Shown piece by piece: positions 34,724 to 46,774 of a stretch of DNA of 64,000 bases. The position numbers and the translations under genes are program-made. The notes under the pieces were generated by a model. That model was not told where the DNA came from. It ran no database searches and saw nothing but the letters and a program-made list of their open reading frames with translations. This stretch comes from Pezicula radicicola. Its lineage: Eukaryota; Ascomycota; Leotiomycetes; Helotiales; Dermateaceae. The stretch lies in the NCBI GenBank assembly GCA_003008705.1, contig PDUO01000031.1, positions 558,001-622,000 on the forward strand. Direction: 5' to 3'. How positions within the stretch are numbered: the first letter of the stretch is position 1; each line of letters opens with the position of its first letter.

Positions 34724-35027
34724 GGTCTTCAAAAACAGGTGTGGCCTGATGGGTCTGGTGATCTATGATAGGCTAGTTATCGTATTGAAGGATTTGCAAA
34801 TGGAACGTTGGGGAGGGGATTTATTTTAACGTGAAAGGTGTGTGATGCAATCACTACTCGCGCATTGCGTGCATAAGCACTATTTCTGACGTGCAAATGG
34901 TGGAGGGGCGTGGCGTGCATGTGCACACGGGAGAACGAGTATATTAATTCCAACACTCCTATTACAATTACCACGTCAATACAAAGAGCAAAGAATAAAG
35001 GCAGTCGATAGCCCCCAAGTTGCTACT
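34724..35027. promoter_or_regulatory. Divergent promoter of the P450 and the LaeA-like methyltransferase
   Basis: 304 bp between two divergent start codons. Contains a gtgcatgtgcac-like near-palindrome around 34915. No assigned factor. Confidence 0.55.
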
Positions 35028-36344
35028 ATGGCCCAGCCAGATAAAACCACGGATTCGGGAGTGCCTTCAACAATATCAACGACGTCACAACTTACAGAGC
35101 CAATCCCTGGGCCATCGACACCTGCTTTTCTTGCGCCAACAGAAGAACCAGAACCTAATGATGAAGGACCCGGACAGCATGATAATGAATCTAATTACGA
35201 TCCTGACCACGATTCGGCCTACGATGCCGCATCTCAACACACTGATACAACATCTCTTCGTTCCGACATGACCAAATATCGGTTCGAGAATAACCGACGC
35301 TATCACGCCTATAAAGATGGCGAATACTGGGGTCCGAACGACGAGACCGAGAATAATAAACTTGATATTGCCCATCACCTGTATCTCCTCACACTTGACA
35401 ATAAACTTTGCCTGGCTCCAATCAGCGACAATCCTCAAAAAGTTTTAGATATTGGGACAGGCACTGGCATCTGGGCGATGGACTTTGCTGATCAGTACCC
35501 GTCTGCAGAAGTTATTGGATTCGACCTGTCACCTACACAACCTCAATGGGTGCCGCCAAATCTGAGATTCGAGATAAATGATGCTTTGGAGCCTGATTGG
35601 GGATACCAGAAAAATAGTTTTGATTTCATTCACGTTCGTGCTTTGTATGGTTGTATTACAGATTGGCCAGATTTTTATGCAAAGGTTCTCGAGTAGGCCG
35701 CCCCTTTTGCACATTGGCTTAGCAACTTATTTTTCTGATATTTGGAATAGTAATCTTGCTCCTGGGGGTTGGTATCAGCAAATAGAGATGTCGGTTGATC
35801 CAACTTCGGATGACGGCACAGTAACCGAGGATGGAATATTTGCTCTCTGGGGTAAGATTTCTCTTGAAGCTGGAGATAAATTCGGGAAGGATTTGAGAAT
35901 TCACGAGCAGATGAAAGGTTTCCTTGAAGCCGGTGGTTTTGAAGGCGTTGTTGAAAAGGTCTATAAATGGCCTATTGGCCCATGGAGTTCAGATCCTCAT
36001 ATGAAGCAGCTCGGATTATGGAATCTGCTGCATTGGCAGGAGGGTATTGAAGGGTGGTGTATGGCTCTATTAACGCGAGTTTTGGGAGTAAGTACTTGAG
36101 CTTGTTTGTGAGAATTTAATGGTTAACATTTCTATAGTGGTCCTACACCGAGGTTCAAGCCTATCTTGGAAGGATGCGGAAAGGTTTGAAAGATAAGAAT
36201 GTACATGCTTACCACGTAATGTAAGTTTGACAGTGCTTTCGCTCTCCCCATAATTTGCTTTGTTGTTGAAATTTCGTTAAAAATTTCATCAACTAAAACT
36301 CCTCTAGCAAAGTCGTATATGGCCGTAAGCCTAAAGCAACGTAG
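35028..36344 (+). CDS. LaeA-like SAM-dependent methyltransferase
   Basis: Exons 35028-35692, 35751-36087, 36138-36220 and 36308-36344, giving 373 aa. Introns are 58, 50 and 87 nt. Residues 1-80 are acidic and disordered (Pro, Ser, Asp, Glu). The class I methyltransferase core starts with SAM motif I, VLDIGTGTGIWA, near 139-150. It continues with VIGFDLSPTQPQWVPPNL, NDALEPDW and the late NLAPGGWYQQIEM block. The last exon ends in KVVYGRKPKAT, a usual end for this family. LaeA-like proteins are either regulators of secondary metabolism or small-molecule methyltransferases; this sequence does not decide which. Its pairing with a P450 supports a pathway enzyme or local regulator. Confidence 0.88.
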
Positions 36345-36477
36345 GAATGTATAGCACCTGGCGATATTGCAAGAACGAAAGCAAATGGTAATTCTTAATT
36401 GGCTTGATCTCTCACTCCTGTCCTAACTAACCAGAACATATTCATTCCATGGACTTTGTCTCTGCTATGAGAACTAG

Positions 36478-36555
36478 TTGATCAAGTCAAGTGACTTGAG
36501 TAGCTTGATTGTTTTGAATAACTCACACTTAACTTAATTAACTTACATTTTTGGG
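36478..36555. repeat. Copy of the dispersed minisatellite family
   Basis: Contains caagtgacttgagtagc, gttttgaataactcacac and taattaacttacatt. Confidence 0.55.
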
Positions 36556-36612
36556 CAGCTTATGAAAAACATTCTTATACAACTGTACTTTGTGCCCGAC
36601 TTCCTGCCAACC

Positions 36613-37272
36613 TCACAATCCGCATAAAGCTAAAATGACCTTCTCCGAACCACTTTCTGCATTCACGTCCCCAACGTACACTAAGAATCCATTTTCCACC
36701 TTGGCTCCAACCACCGCCGCTTGCGTCTGATCAACATACGAAGGAGGGAAGACAGCAGACTGCGTTGTGCCGCCAGGAACAGGAACGAAGATCTTTTCGT
36801 CTTGTCGAGCATTCTTAACTTGAATGGCCTTCATACTATATGTAGATGGGAATGCGTCTCTGACTGCACTGCCGGGCAGGGTGCAGCTAGGATTGAATTG
36901 AACATCCGCACGATGATAGTCTCCGTGCGTCCAATTAACACCAAAGGACTCGATGAAGAACTTGTCAAAGGCTTTCATGCTGATAAAGCTCGGAAAGTGT
37001 AGCCCGAAAATAAGCAGACCGCCATTTCGTAGGTAGGATTGCACCCTTTCTAGCACTGGCCTATTCTCCGCGTTCTTCAAACCTGAGTCGGTGGCAAGAA
37101 TGACTTTAGGGTTATTGGCTTCGAGATACCGGATTGCACCAGCAGACGACTTTGCGCGCTTCAACGAGGCAGATATGCCAAGCTTGTCAAACAGGGACTT
37201 GTACGTCTGGTCGAGAAAGCTTTCCATGTCCAGACTGAGGAGAAGGACCTCCGGGTGTTCGGCAGAAGTCAT
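36613..37272 (-). CDS. Hypothetical protein, possibly class I amidotransferase-like fold
   Basis: Intronless, 219 aa from MTSAEHPEVLLL. The sequence alternates strands and helices: EVLLLSLDMESF, a KVILATDSGL strand, then YLRNGGLLIFGLHFP, then a C-terminal FLVYVGDVNAE. This is suggestive of a flavodoxin or class I glutamine-amidotransferase-like fold. No catalytic Cys-His pair of a true amidotransferase is obvious, so enzymatic activity is doubtful. It points toward the methyltransferase and could belong to the same small cluster, or be an unrelated neighbour. Confidence 0.65.
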   Translation of the reverse strand: MTSAEHPEVLLLSLDMESFLDQTYKSLFDKLGISASLKRAKSSAGAIRYLEANNPKVILATDSGLKNAENRPVLERVQSYLRNGGLLIFGLHFPSFISMKAFDKFFIESFGVNWTHGDYHRADVQFNPSCTLPGSAVRDAFPSTYSMKAIQVKNARQDEKIFVPVPGGTTQSAVFPPSYVDQTQAAVVGAKVENGFLVYVGDVNAESGSEKVILALCGL

Positions 37273-37422
37273 TTTGGGTAACACAGAGTACAAACGAAGA
37301 TCTCAAGTAGGGAATGGTGCGCACATGAAGAATTGTCACGAGTTTATATATATATAATATGGTGATGGCGGTGTGTGTAGTGTGTACTTTTGGACAACAA
37401 AGGATTAATGTACGAAGCGGGG

Positions 37423-37540
37423 TACGAAGGACAAATTCATTAAACTTGAGCCTGGTCCAAGCGTTTCCTCACCCAAATCAATACTTTTCACAGCAAAAAC
37501 GCTTGGACCAGGCTCAAGTTTAATGAATTTGTCCTTCGTA
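37423..37540. repeat. Perfect 44-bp inverted repeat with 30-nt loop
   Basis: Left arm 37423-37466 (starts tacgaaggacaaattc, ends ccaagcgttt) and right arm 37497-37540 are exact reverse complements, with no mismatch and no gap. A transcript would fold into a 44-bp hairpin. It sits between the 5' end of the 36613 gene and the 3' end of the leucyl-tRNA synthetase gene. The perfection implies recent origin or selection. Confidence 0.9.
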
Positions 37541-37911
37541 GTTGTTCGTAGTCACGTAACGTCTTATATGGCAGGTAGAACAAAACTCTATCCCAAATCT
37601 CCAAGTATAGAGATAATAAGCAACTTAATTGACCCCCTGTATGACGTTTCGGCCTTCAATGCCTCGATATAAGCGACCGCTTAACAGGTAAGTCATCTCC
37701 AAAGAGAGTAAAAGTTCTCTGTTTACTATGTTACAAAGCTGCAAGTTTACAAACTCCCGAGCAATCAAATCAACCACCCGCGAAAGCCACTTTTTTCATT
37801 ACAAAGTACATGTTTACATATTGGTACAGCTATACTACATAACCATCTATCTTTAGAGTTGGGTATAATCGCTAATATCACTTTTCCTGTATACCAAGGT
37901 CCAAGCATATC

Positions 37912-40900
37912 TTACAAAATATAGTTCACAGTCTTTCCCTCCTTGATAATAAAGGCCTTCTTTGCGCTCCTGATATTGAATTTCCCTTTAGTAGAGCCAC
38001 CTAACTTCTCCCACCCCTCCTTAGTTGCTAAGATCTTAGAAGTAACCCACCGCTCCATAGCCTCTGGGTCCAGGCCTGGAGGTGGTATGGGAATTTCAAC
38101 GACAACATTAAGTTTGCCATTGACTTGTACAGCACAAGGCTGTGTCTTCGGTCCTAGAAACTTCAAAGTACCGTCAGGAATCGGAAAGCGTTCCTGGAAG
38201 ATGGACAAGTGCTCGTCTGATGATGACTGCAATTGTGGATTGAGGTGCAGCCAGCACTCTTCTGCAAAGGCGGGTGTGATGGGTGCCATCATTTTGATAA
38301 GGGTAGTCAATGCTGCTAGCTGAAGATCCTGGTTGATGGTCACTGGAGAGAGAGGGTTGATGATGGCGTTGGTCAGGGTCATAAGATCTGATACAACAGT
38401 GTTGAGGGAATGAGTGTTGCTGTAAGAGTCTGTGACTGAGATAATGGTTTGCTGCACTACTCGCCAGAGGATCCTTTCAGCTTCCAACTTCGTTTCCAAA
38501 GACTCATTCTCTTCAGGCGATGCGGGAACCTCGGAAGAAGTGCTTGGAGAGAAGTGAGTTATGGAATGGAAGGCACCCTCACTTAAACTCGAGATTGCTG
38601 CATGATCCAAACGAGTAGCTTCCTTGTCAATGATGTAAGTCATGAGTCGCCGAAGCCAACGAGTAACTCCAGAGATCTTTTCTTCGTCCCAGTCAAGTAC
38701 TTCTGTAACGGGTGCCTGGAACAAGATATGCGCACGCGTTGCGTCCGCTCCATATTTTGCCATAGTCTCGCTAGGATCCACACCATTATATTTGGATTTT
38801 GACATCTTTTCGTAGCTGACATTGGCAATTTCTCCTGTTGCGATGACAACTGGCTGAGAAGGGGTTTCCAAATCGACTTCATGGGGTTTTAGAAACCTTC
38901 CATTCCGGGGATCTGAGTAGGTCTTGCCATGCACCATGCCCTGTGCAAGAAGTTGTTTAAATGGTTCCCCATTAATCCCAGGCGATGACCCATCAGGCCA
39001 AAGAGACGTTGTGGCAAGGAACTTGGAGATGAACCGAGCATATAATAAATGAAGAATGGCATGCTCCACGCCACCGACGTAAAGGTCGACAGGCAATGCC
39101 CAATTCGCTGCATCCGGGGAAACGGGGCTCGAGGCGTTGTGAGGATCCGGAAATCTTGTGAAATACCAGCTGGAATCGACAAATGTATCCATTGTATCAG
39201 TATCTCTCTTTGCTGCATTACCGCACTTAGGACACGACGTGTTGACCCAGTCATCAACATCTTCGAGAGGGTTGCCTGCTTTGCCTTTGAGCCAGTGGCC
39301 TTCCACGTTAGGTAACTCAACAGGAAGATCCTCTACAGGGACTCCAACCGGACCACAGGTATCGCAATGAATAATTGGGATTGGAGCACCCCAGTAACGT
39401 TGACGACTAACTAACCAGTCTCGGAGGCGCCACTTCTCAACAGCGTAGCCAAGGCCAATGCTCTCGAGCTTCTCTATAATTTGTAAGTTACCAATGCCAG
39501 CAGTCAACCCCGCATAGGGGCCACATTCAGATGTTAATTCGCCAACGTTTAGCACGTAGGGTCCATCTTTGAACATTCTCCTAAACTTATTTTGAGGAGG
39601 TTTAATGACAGTACGAATGGGGTCTTCGCCACGATTTTGCTTCCAGAAGCCATAGTCTCGGAGATCATGACCTGGCACCCCCATCACAGCACCGTCACCG
39701 TAGTCACCTAGTACATATGGCGCAACATAAATCGGCAAAGGAGTTTTGGTAGCTTCGGGGGTGTTCGCTTCATCAGCGAGTGGATTCAAGGCGTATAGGT
39801 CTGGTAGCAGGTAGCCGGCCTTCGAGTCGAGTGGTAGCGTTGGCATTGCATTAAGGAATTTTTGAAGTTCAATATCAGTCTTCGCAAGCTCAACCACAAT
39901 GGGATGGCTCGCTGCGAGAGCAATGTACTGCACTCCAAAGAGCGTGTTGGGACGAGTCGTAAATACTTCAATGTTTTCATGCGCTTCAGTTCCGTGTGCA
40001 GACACTGCGAATTTGACTTTTGTACCCTTGGATCTACCCAGCCAGTGTTTCTGCATTGTCAATACTCTATCCGGCCATAGGTTCTTCAATTGCTTTAAGT
40101 CATCCAAGAGAGGTTGCCGGAAATCGGAAATTTTTAAAAACCACTGCTTCAACAGCCTCTGCTCAACCTTGGCTCCTGACCTCCATGAGCAACCATTGTC
40201 ATCTACTTGCTCATTGGCCAGGACAGTCTTATCCACAGGATCATAATTCACCAAAGACTCTGCTTGGTATGCAAGGCCACGCTCGTGTAGAAGGAGGAAG
40301 ATCCGCTGAGTATGTTTATAGTAGGATGGATCGCAGGTTGCAAATTCCTGGGTTCGTCCGTCAGCAAGGGTCGGCACTCCAGATACTGGTACGTACTCTA
40401 TCCCAGTCCCAATCGCCATTCATGCTCTTCAGTTGTGTCCTCATCTTCGCAATATTCTGCTTTGTCCACACTGCCGGATCAATACCTCTCTCAATTGCTG
40501 CGTTCTCAGCTGGCAACCCAAAAGCATCCCAGCCAATTGGGTGCATCACTTTGTAGCCCTGCATAGCATGGTATCGCGCGAGAACATCCGCGATTGTATA
40601 TACTCGCAGATGGCCAAGGTGGAGGTCCCCCGAGGGATATGGGAACATCGGCAGGATGTATTTCTTCCCTCCCTTCGCATTCTTGTAGTTCCTGTCTATG
40701 CCCTCCTCCTTCCACGCCTCCCATTTCTCCTGCCATTTTGCGTCTAGAAAGGGAAGATCCACGTCCTTTTGCTGGACTCGCCGTCGTGTGTTTGATGTGC
40801 TGAAATCTGCACGGAGATCACATAGTGACGCGTTCAACTTTGACTTCCTGTAGTTACCAAGACGCCAGGCAGTGCACCACGATCTGCCAATTGCGGGTGG

Positions 40901-40939
40901 CATTTTGCCACGACATTGTATTCTACGTGCCGAATTCAT
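37912..40939 (-). CDS. NAM2: Mitochondrial leucyl-tRNA synthetase
   Basis: Exons (minus) 40397-40939 and 37912-40347, about 992 aa. The 49-nt intron (gtacgt donor, cccag acceptor) joins WDWDR to [12 protein letters not shown] in phase 0. The open frame extends further upstream, but MNSARR is the first Met; residues 1-55 are rich in Arg, Ser and Leu with few acids, as expected of a mitochondrial import sequence. HIGH is seen as HLGH (107-110), after FPYPSGD; KMSKS is intact near 693-697. The editing domain (TTRPNTLFG, then [12 protein letters not shown]), the CDTCGP/CPKCG zinc pair and the C-terminal tRNA-binding part are all present. The enzyme charges mitochondrial tRNA-Leu; the yeast homologue also assists group I intron splicing. 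Confidence 0.95.
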
Positions 40940-41451
40940 CGACCGAGCATTCCCACTGCCTGGGGTCGTTCTGGATGCGCAGTTCGAATCACCACAGTGT
41001 ACACAGTACAGAGGTACAGGACGTCGCGAATTACGATGTACGAAAGTACGACTTTGGTTCAAGTTTTTGTGGCTCGGGCCCCATTCATCCTGACCGAGAC
41101 AACGCCAAGAAGAACGCTTCGTCACAAAGAAAGAGAGACGACTGGACAAACAAGAAACGGAAATTCAACCCACCTCCACAAAAATAGTCAAGCATTTTCC
41201 TACTTTGTTTCTTTGTTTACTTGTCTCTCTATCCTTTCCAAGCACGTCTTTTGTCCTATTGTTAAATCCAGCGACATTGTACTTTATCTTCACGACCGCA
41301 CGAATTGTACTGCCAGTGCTCCACCGACAGAACATGAGACAGTACTTCTCCTGAACACATACCTACCGTACCTTGTGTCAAAGTTCAACCGCTTCCCCAG
41401 ATTGCGGATGAAGTTGCGCATGTAGAAATAGAGACACGCATTTACAATACT
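40940..41451. promoter_or_regulatory. Divergent promoter of the leucyl-tRNA synthetase and amino-acid transporter genes
   Basis: 512 bp between divergent start codons. The upstream extension of the synthetase frame (70 codons without Met) is taken as 5' UTR. Confidence 0.5.
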
Positions 41452-43349
41452 ATGTCGCGCAACTACAGCAATAACCTCCAACCGCATGCGCGCGACTCTC
41501 TGGAGTTGGCCAGTCTCGCATCAAGTTCGCCAGGCTTACGAACCTCCACATCCTCAGACTCCTCTCGGTCGGGCATATCCTCCTCACGAAAGCTCTCTCT
41601 CGAACAAGACGACCCCCTCGACGAACGAAACCCTGCTGCAAACGGCAGATCAGGTCGCCCAAATCGTTCATTCTCCATAAACTCCGCCTTCGACTTCACA
41701 TCCAATCTCTTCCCCTTATCTTCAACAGCAGGAAATGGCTATGCGCCGATTGGGGCCCCTATAACTTCGAGTAATGGAGCTGCGCTAGGAGGAGGATCAC
41801 TGGAGAAGCATAAGACGTTGACATATCTAAATGGCCTATCGCTAATTGTGGGTTTGATCATTGGGTCAGGCATCTTTTCTTCCCCCAGTCAGGTTAATGT
41901 AAATGCTGGATCGCCAGGTGCGTCTTTAATAGTGTGGGCAATAGCCGGTATACTGGCTTGGACAGGAGCAGCGAGTTATGCAGAGCTTGGAGGGGCTATA
42001 CCTCTAAATGGAGGTGCACAAGTATACTTATCGAAGATATTTGGAGAGTTATTTGGGTTCCTGTTCACCTGGTGTGCGGTTATGGTGTTGAAGCCTGGAT
42101 CTACAGCCATTATATCTATTATAATGGGGGAATATCTAGTGAGGGCAGCCATAGGAGCAGAGGCTGAGAATGTCAGTCCTTGGATCAACAAAAGTGTCGC
42201 GCTGGTTGGCTTATTTGCGGTCACGGTACTGAATTGTATATCAACAAAGTTGGGCACGAGGATGGGAGACATGTTTATGTTTCTGAAGTTTATTGCGTTG
42301 CTTGGAGTCACGATCGTGGGTATTGTCGTTGCGCTCACTGGGTTCTCCTCTTCGGGTGATGCAAACCAGGATTGGAAGACCGTTGGGTGGTTTGATGGGA
42401 CGAGCACAAGTGCTTCTTCATGGGCAGTTGCGTTATATGCTGGGCTTTGGGCATTTGATGGATGGGATAACGTGAGTCTCAAACTGCTACTCGATGACTC
42501 TCCGCTAATACTTTCAAGACAAACTATGTTGTTGGCGAATTCAGAAACCCTACACGTGATCTTCCACGAGTTATACACACTGCCATGCCCCTAGTCATCT
42601 TATGTTATATCCTCGCAAATGTCGCCTACTTCTTCGTCCTCCCCATCGAAGCCATCAACTCGTCTAATACCGTAGCCGTGGCTTTTGGTAGCAAAGTTTT
42701 TGGTCCCATCGGCTCGCTCGTACTTGCTCTAATAGTGAGCGCTAGTTGTTTTGGCGCCTTAAACGCCACAACCTTTACCAGTGGCCGACTCGTGTATGTT
42801 GCAGGTAAAGAAGGCTATCTCCCCGCTATGTTCGGGAAGATTGGAGTCGGCTCTGGTGCAGAACCATCTGTTACAACTCTCAGAACACGGAACTGGATGT
42901 CAAAGCGCATGGCACAAATGTTCGGTGATGAAGACACTGGCCTTTTTTTCACACCCGTCAACGCCATGGTTCTCAATGCACTTCTAACAACTGTCTATGT
43001 CATCACCGGCGAATTCGGCACTCTGCTCACCTTCTATGGCGTAGCAGGATACTCTTTCTATTTCCTCACTGTTCTTGGGCTCATTGTGCTCCGCGTCCGG
43101 GAGCCCAACCTCGAAAGACCGTACAAGACGTGGATCACAACACCTATTATATTCTGCTGCGTGAGCTTATTCCTTTTGAGCAGAGCGATAGTTGCAGAAC
43201 CTCTGCAGACAGTCATCGTGATTGGCTTTGTGCTTGCAGGCGTACCGCTGTTCTATTGGCGGATAAGGGGTCGGGATCAAGTTACGACGAGGGAGATGAA
43301 TGAGGGTGAGAACCCTGGATGGAAATTCTGGAAGCGCCTACGGAATTGA
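41452..43349 (+). CDS. Amino-acid permease, LAT (L-type) family
   Basis: Exons 41452-42471 and 42519-43349, giving 616 aa. The 47-nt intron (gtgagt donor, tttcaag acceptor) falls exactly at WDN-TNYVVGEF. A Ser-rich cytosolic N-terminus of about 125 residues (SSSPGLRTSTSSDSSRSG) precedes 12 predicted membrane helices. The first helix carries the APC-type signature IIGSGIFSSPSQV; the second has SYAELGGAIPLNGGAQVYL. The GPIGSLVLALIVSASCFGALNATTFTSGR stretch matches LAT/SLC7-like permeases of fungi. It imports large neutral or sulphur amino acids at the plasma membrane or vacuole; substrate not decidable. The cytosolic loop with TRNWMSKRMAQMFGDED is longer than average. Confidence 0.92.
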
Positions 43350-43589
43350 ATTGTTAAATAGACAGCGCATTGTTTACTGTACTTAGATGTATAGTTGTTT
43401 TGTATAATACATAATGCATACACGCATTTTCCTTGACGCAGCCTGGGAACAGTCTCGCAATTCTTTGAATATCACCACAAGTATAGCTTATTCCTTTGAG
43501 CGAATCATGCTTTCAGCTCGCAACTCGCCGCGGAACACATCTATCAACTAATAATTCAATAATAAGCTTAAGTTAATAGTACCGCACAA

Positions 43590-43712
43590 ATTGGTTTAAG
43601 ATGTTATTTTGAATAGCGATCTATTAGACAGATATACTTAAGTAGGAAACTTGACTTGAGTAACTCAGGGGACTAAGGTAACTCACTTGCCCTAATCAAA
43701 ATGATCTTTTCC
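43590..43712. mobile_element. MITE-like element with minisatellite interior
   Basis: Left end attggtttaagatg then ttattttgaatagcgat; right end aaaatgatctttt. The ends match the intronic hairpin at 25691-25777 and the copy at 18598. The interior carries cttgacttgagtaactca and ggtaactcacttg. Confidence 0.65.
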
Positions 43713-43923
43713 ATTTCACGTGACGCAATACAGTATCGCGCGGCCCCCGCTTCACGTTCCTGAAGTCGCGTCGCGTCTTCCTCCCAACAGCTCTGAACAT
43801 CTCGATGGAATTTTTAAGCCCGCCATCGCCTTTCCATCAAACCCCTCTTCTAAATGTTCCACGAAGATATCAAGTGCACAAGCGCATCTACACAAGCCAG
43901 GTCCTTGACAGAATAATATCATA

Positions 43924-46093
43924 ATGGCGTCCATGTCAGCCATTCCTTACGATCCCTACCATCTTGTCCTCAATGGCAAAATCTGCGATGCGTATCTTGA
44001 ATGTATGCGCAAGACTGTCGACTATTTGAAAGGGCTAGATAATCCTATGTCATGGGCATCCGAACACAAGCTAGGCTCGAAATTTGTTTTCCCGGATCCT
44101 CGTGCCGTACTAACCCGCATGTGTCGAGTAAGTCTCCAGACCAAAGATGCGCATGTTACCATATGGTGCTAATGACTTTCTGCTAGGATGGTATTTTAAT
44201 TCAAAAATGGGAGAAGCGTAATGCAAAGGGGCTGGAGCAAATTGACTATCGCTTCCAACCTGAATTTGAAGCGAATATTTTCAAAGCTGTGAGCAGATCT
44301 CTTTCTCTATCACAGTAGCTGGTGCTATCTTCACGCAATCATACCTACCGTCTAGTATCGAACTAGTCGTGGTTCGCATACCAAGGAATACTCCAAATTA
44401 TCCTTACCAGCACTATTCGGAAAGATGGCTAAGTCTATCTCGGCCTTCAAGCTTAGAAAGCGCATAATAAATTTACTCTGCTGTGCAACCCGATGTATTG
44501 AGTTTGAGCTGACGAACACTCTAGGTTCAAGATTACATGACCGATTTCTGGCTAGCACGTGAAAGCAAAGATCCACACCCTTTCTTTGCGAAGCGGCCTC
44601 GTTCCCCAAGTGTGGACTCACTATGCTCCGATTCTTCAAATCCAAAACGCCGAAGGCTCCTCTCTCCCACCAAGAGACCTTTGGACGATGACTTGACCTA
44701 CAAAGGTGATTGGAAGCATTGGAAGCAGGGTATGCTTTCAGATCTTTTGCGCAGGCATCCCGGCTCACGAGCTGAGCTTGTAGGGATGGAGGAGGATGCC
44801 AGGATTCGGTGCCTTGACTGTTCTAACAAGCTTTACAGTGCAAAATGTAGCAGCGAATACCGCCTACATTTTGAGTCTCACTTAAAGAGTGAACTGCACC
44901 TAGCTAATTTATCAAAGAAGTAGGTCAACATTTAGATCTGTTGGGATGTTCAAGCTAATTTGCTATGCTGAACTTCTAGTAGTCGAGTATCGAAGAAAGA
45001 TCCACCTAGAAGAGCTTCGGCGCCAAACAGTACCTGGAGTAATCAAAAGGCTGTAGATACGAACATAGATAGCAGCCTAGCTATTGATACAAACCCTAAG
45101 CCCGAGTATGTGACACTCAGTGACAGCGACGATAGCAATTCGCAAGACGAGAACAACTGTCAAGCAGACAATATCCAGAGTCATAAATCAACAACGAATC
45201 AGACCATGCTGGGGTCATCTAATGGACGAGCATCCACAACTGTCAAGCAGTCATATCCCGGGGAGTTTCCGCAAGACAGCAGTGACATCAGTGATGATGA
45301 AGACGAATTAGATATTTTCAGACGTGGTAATATACCACCCTGGAGCGGGACTGCCAAGGCCTTCAAGAATACATTTAAGGGAAGAGGATCCACAACTTTT
45401 AAGAATTCAAATCATAGTGGTTTTCTACACGACTCTAGTTCTGGTGATATTGAACGTTTGAGAGGTCAATCAGAGGACATGGACGCAATCTACGTGGAAG
45501 AGGAGAGTAATAGTCTGGCAGAACGTGTTGTTAGATTCGAGGAATTCGCTGGAGCCAGTTCTGACAACATGGTCCATCTTCAACAACAGATTACCTCCTT
45601 GAAACAAACAAATGACGAGCAAAACAACCAGATTGCCAAGCTGGTCTCACAGAATGCTAAGCAAGCCAATCAAATCACCGAGTTGACTACGCAAGCTGCT
45701 TCTCTTCTAAAGGAATTCAAACGCCAGAGACGACAAGCCAATGATGACAGGTTCCAGCTGGCCGCTTTAATTGAGCAGAGCAGAACCGATGGGGACGATG
45801 TTGAAAAGCGGCTTCTGAGGCTAGAAAGGATTAACGAGTGGAGAGAACAAGGGGACGAGAAGTTCGATCAGGCTCTTGAAAATCTTGGTGGTGTGAAGGG
45901 CGATATTGTGAGGCTAAGATCTATCGAGGAACAAATGGAGCAACGAGTCGATGGGCTAGAGGCACGCATCGAGGGACTATCAACCAAAAGAGCACAGAGT
46001 AGGACACGAATGGAGGAAGCAACTAGGAAGCCGGAGCGAGTGGAGAATGGCGCTGTGAGACTTAAGCGCAAGTCGAAAGCTATTACCGAGTAA
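43924..46093 (+). CDS. Coiled-coil protein with C2H2-like finger, paralogue of the 52314 gene
   Basis: Exons 43924-44127, 44187-44288, 44525-44919 and 44980-46093, giving 604 aa. Introns are 59, 236 and 60 nt. The first two exons encode a domain (W in MSWASEHKLG, then RMCR-DGILIQKWEKRN) that is also found, with the same two-exon phase-0 structure, in the minus-strand gene at 52314-55524. Exon 3 adds a basic region (SNPKRRR, nuclear signal-like) and a finger, C-x2-C-x17-H-x3-H starting CLDCSNKLYSAKC, which the paralogue lacks. Exon 4 has a DSDDSNSQDE acidic block, a DDEDELDIF block, and from residue about 385 a long coiled coil introduced by RFEEFAGASSDN. The 236-nt second intron is open in one frame and may hide an exon. 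Probably a nuclear protein; function unknown. Confidence 0.75.
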
Positions 46094-46565
46094 TCATTTA
46101 TTTGGGGGGGATATTAGCATTTGGTGTTCACGTGATGTTAACACTATGGCGTATGTATATCGTGTTTTGATTCGAAGCACCTACTGTAGACTATGTAAAA
46201 AAATTGTTCAGAGATACACGAGCAACCTCTAGCTATTATATGTTTCTGGGTTAATTACAGGAAGTAAAACGTGACTTCACTAATTTGCTTTACTTAAGTA
46301 GTCTATCTTGTACTTGAAGTGATCTAATTGACTGATGTATGATTCTGCAGATCTCAGCCAGAAATTCATGACCTTGTCAACCCTCCCCTATTCCTCCATA
46401 CAAAAACTCGCCTATTCTCGGCAAAAGAAACCCCACCATCGGCCCATCGAAAAAACGAAAAATAGCGTAACCAGAACTTCTGATTCTCTCCGCAATCTCG
46501 GCCAGCTCGATGTGTGGAAAAGGAAACAGCAAGAACAAAATTTTATAAAAGAAAAAGTTGAAGCG
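46094..46565. other. Intergenic region with minisatellite traces
   Basis: Degenerate family motifs (tttacttaagtagtc, acttgaagtgatctaa) at 46288-46335. The 101-codon plus frame at 46335-46640 runs into the tRNA gene and is not credible. Confidence 0.5.
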
Positions 46566-46659
46566 TGCTCACTACCAGGGTCGAACTGGCGACCTTGGCG
46601 TATACAACATCGTAAGATTGTTATTAGCACCACGCTCTAACCAACTGAGCTAAGCGAGC
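46566..46659 (-). tRNA. tRNA-Ile (anticodon AAT) with 20-nt intron
   Basis: On the minus strand the sequence folds as a cloverleaf. The acceptor stem is GCTCGCT pairing with AGTGAGC (one G-U). The D arm is AGCTCAGTTGGTTAGAGC. The anticodon stem TGGTG/CGCCA holds the loop CTAATAA. The T arm is GCCAGTTCGACCCTGGT. The intron of 20 nt interrupts the anticodon loop after position 37, the canonical site. Discriminator base A. Anticodon AAU (AAT in DNA) reads isoleucine codons after wobble modification. Confidence 0.93.
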
Positions 46660-46774
46660 TTGTTTGGTTTGTTTGTTGAAGGTAATGTGGCTATTTTAAT
46701 TTATATTAGCAGATTTAGGGATAGAGTGAATTGACGAAGTTAGTGGGGCTATGACCTGTAACCTCACCTCCTGG

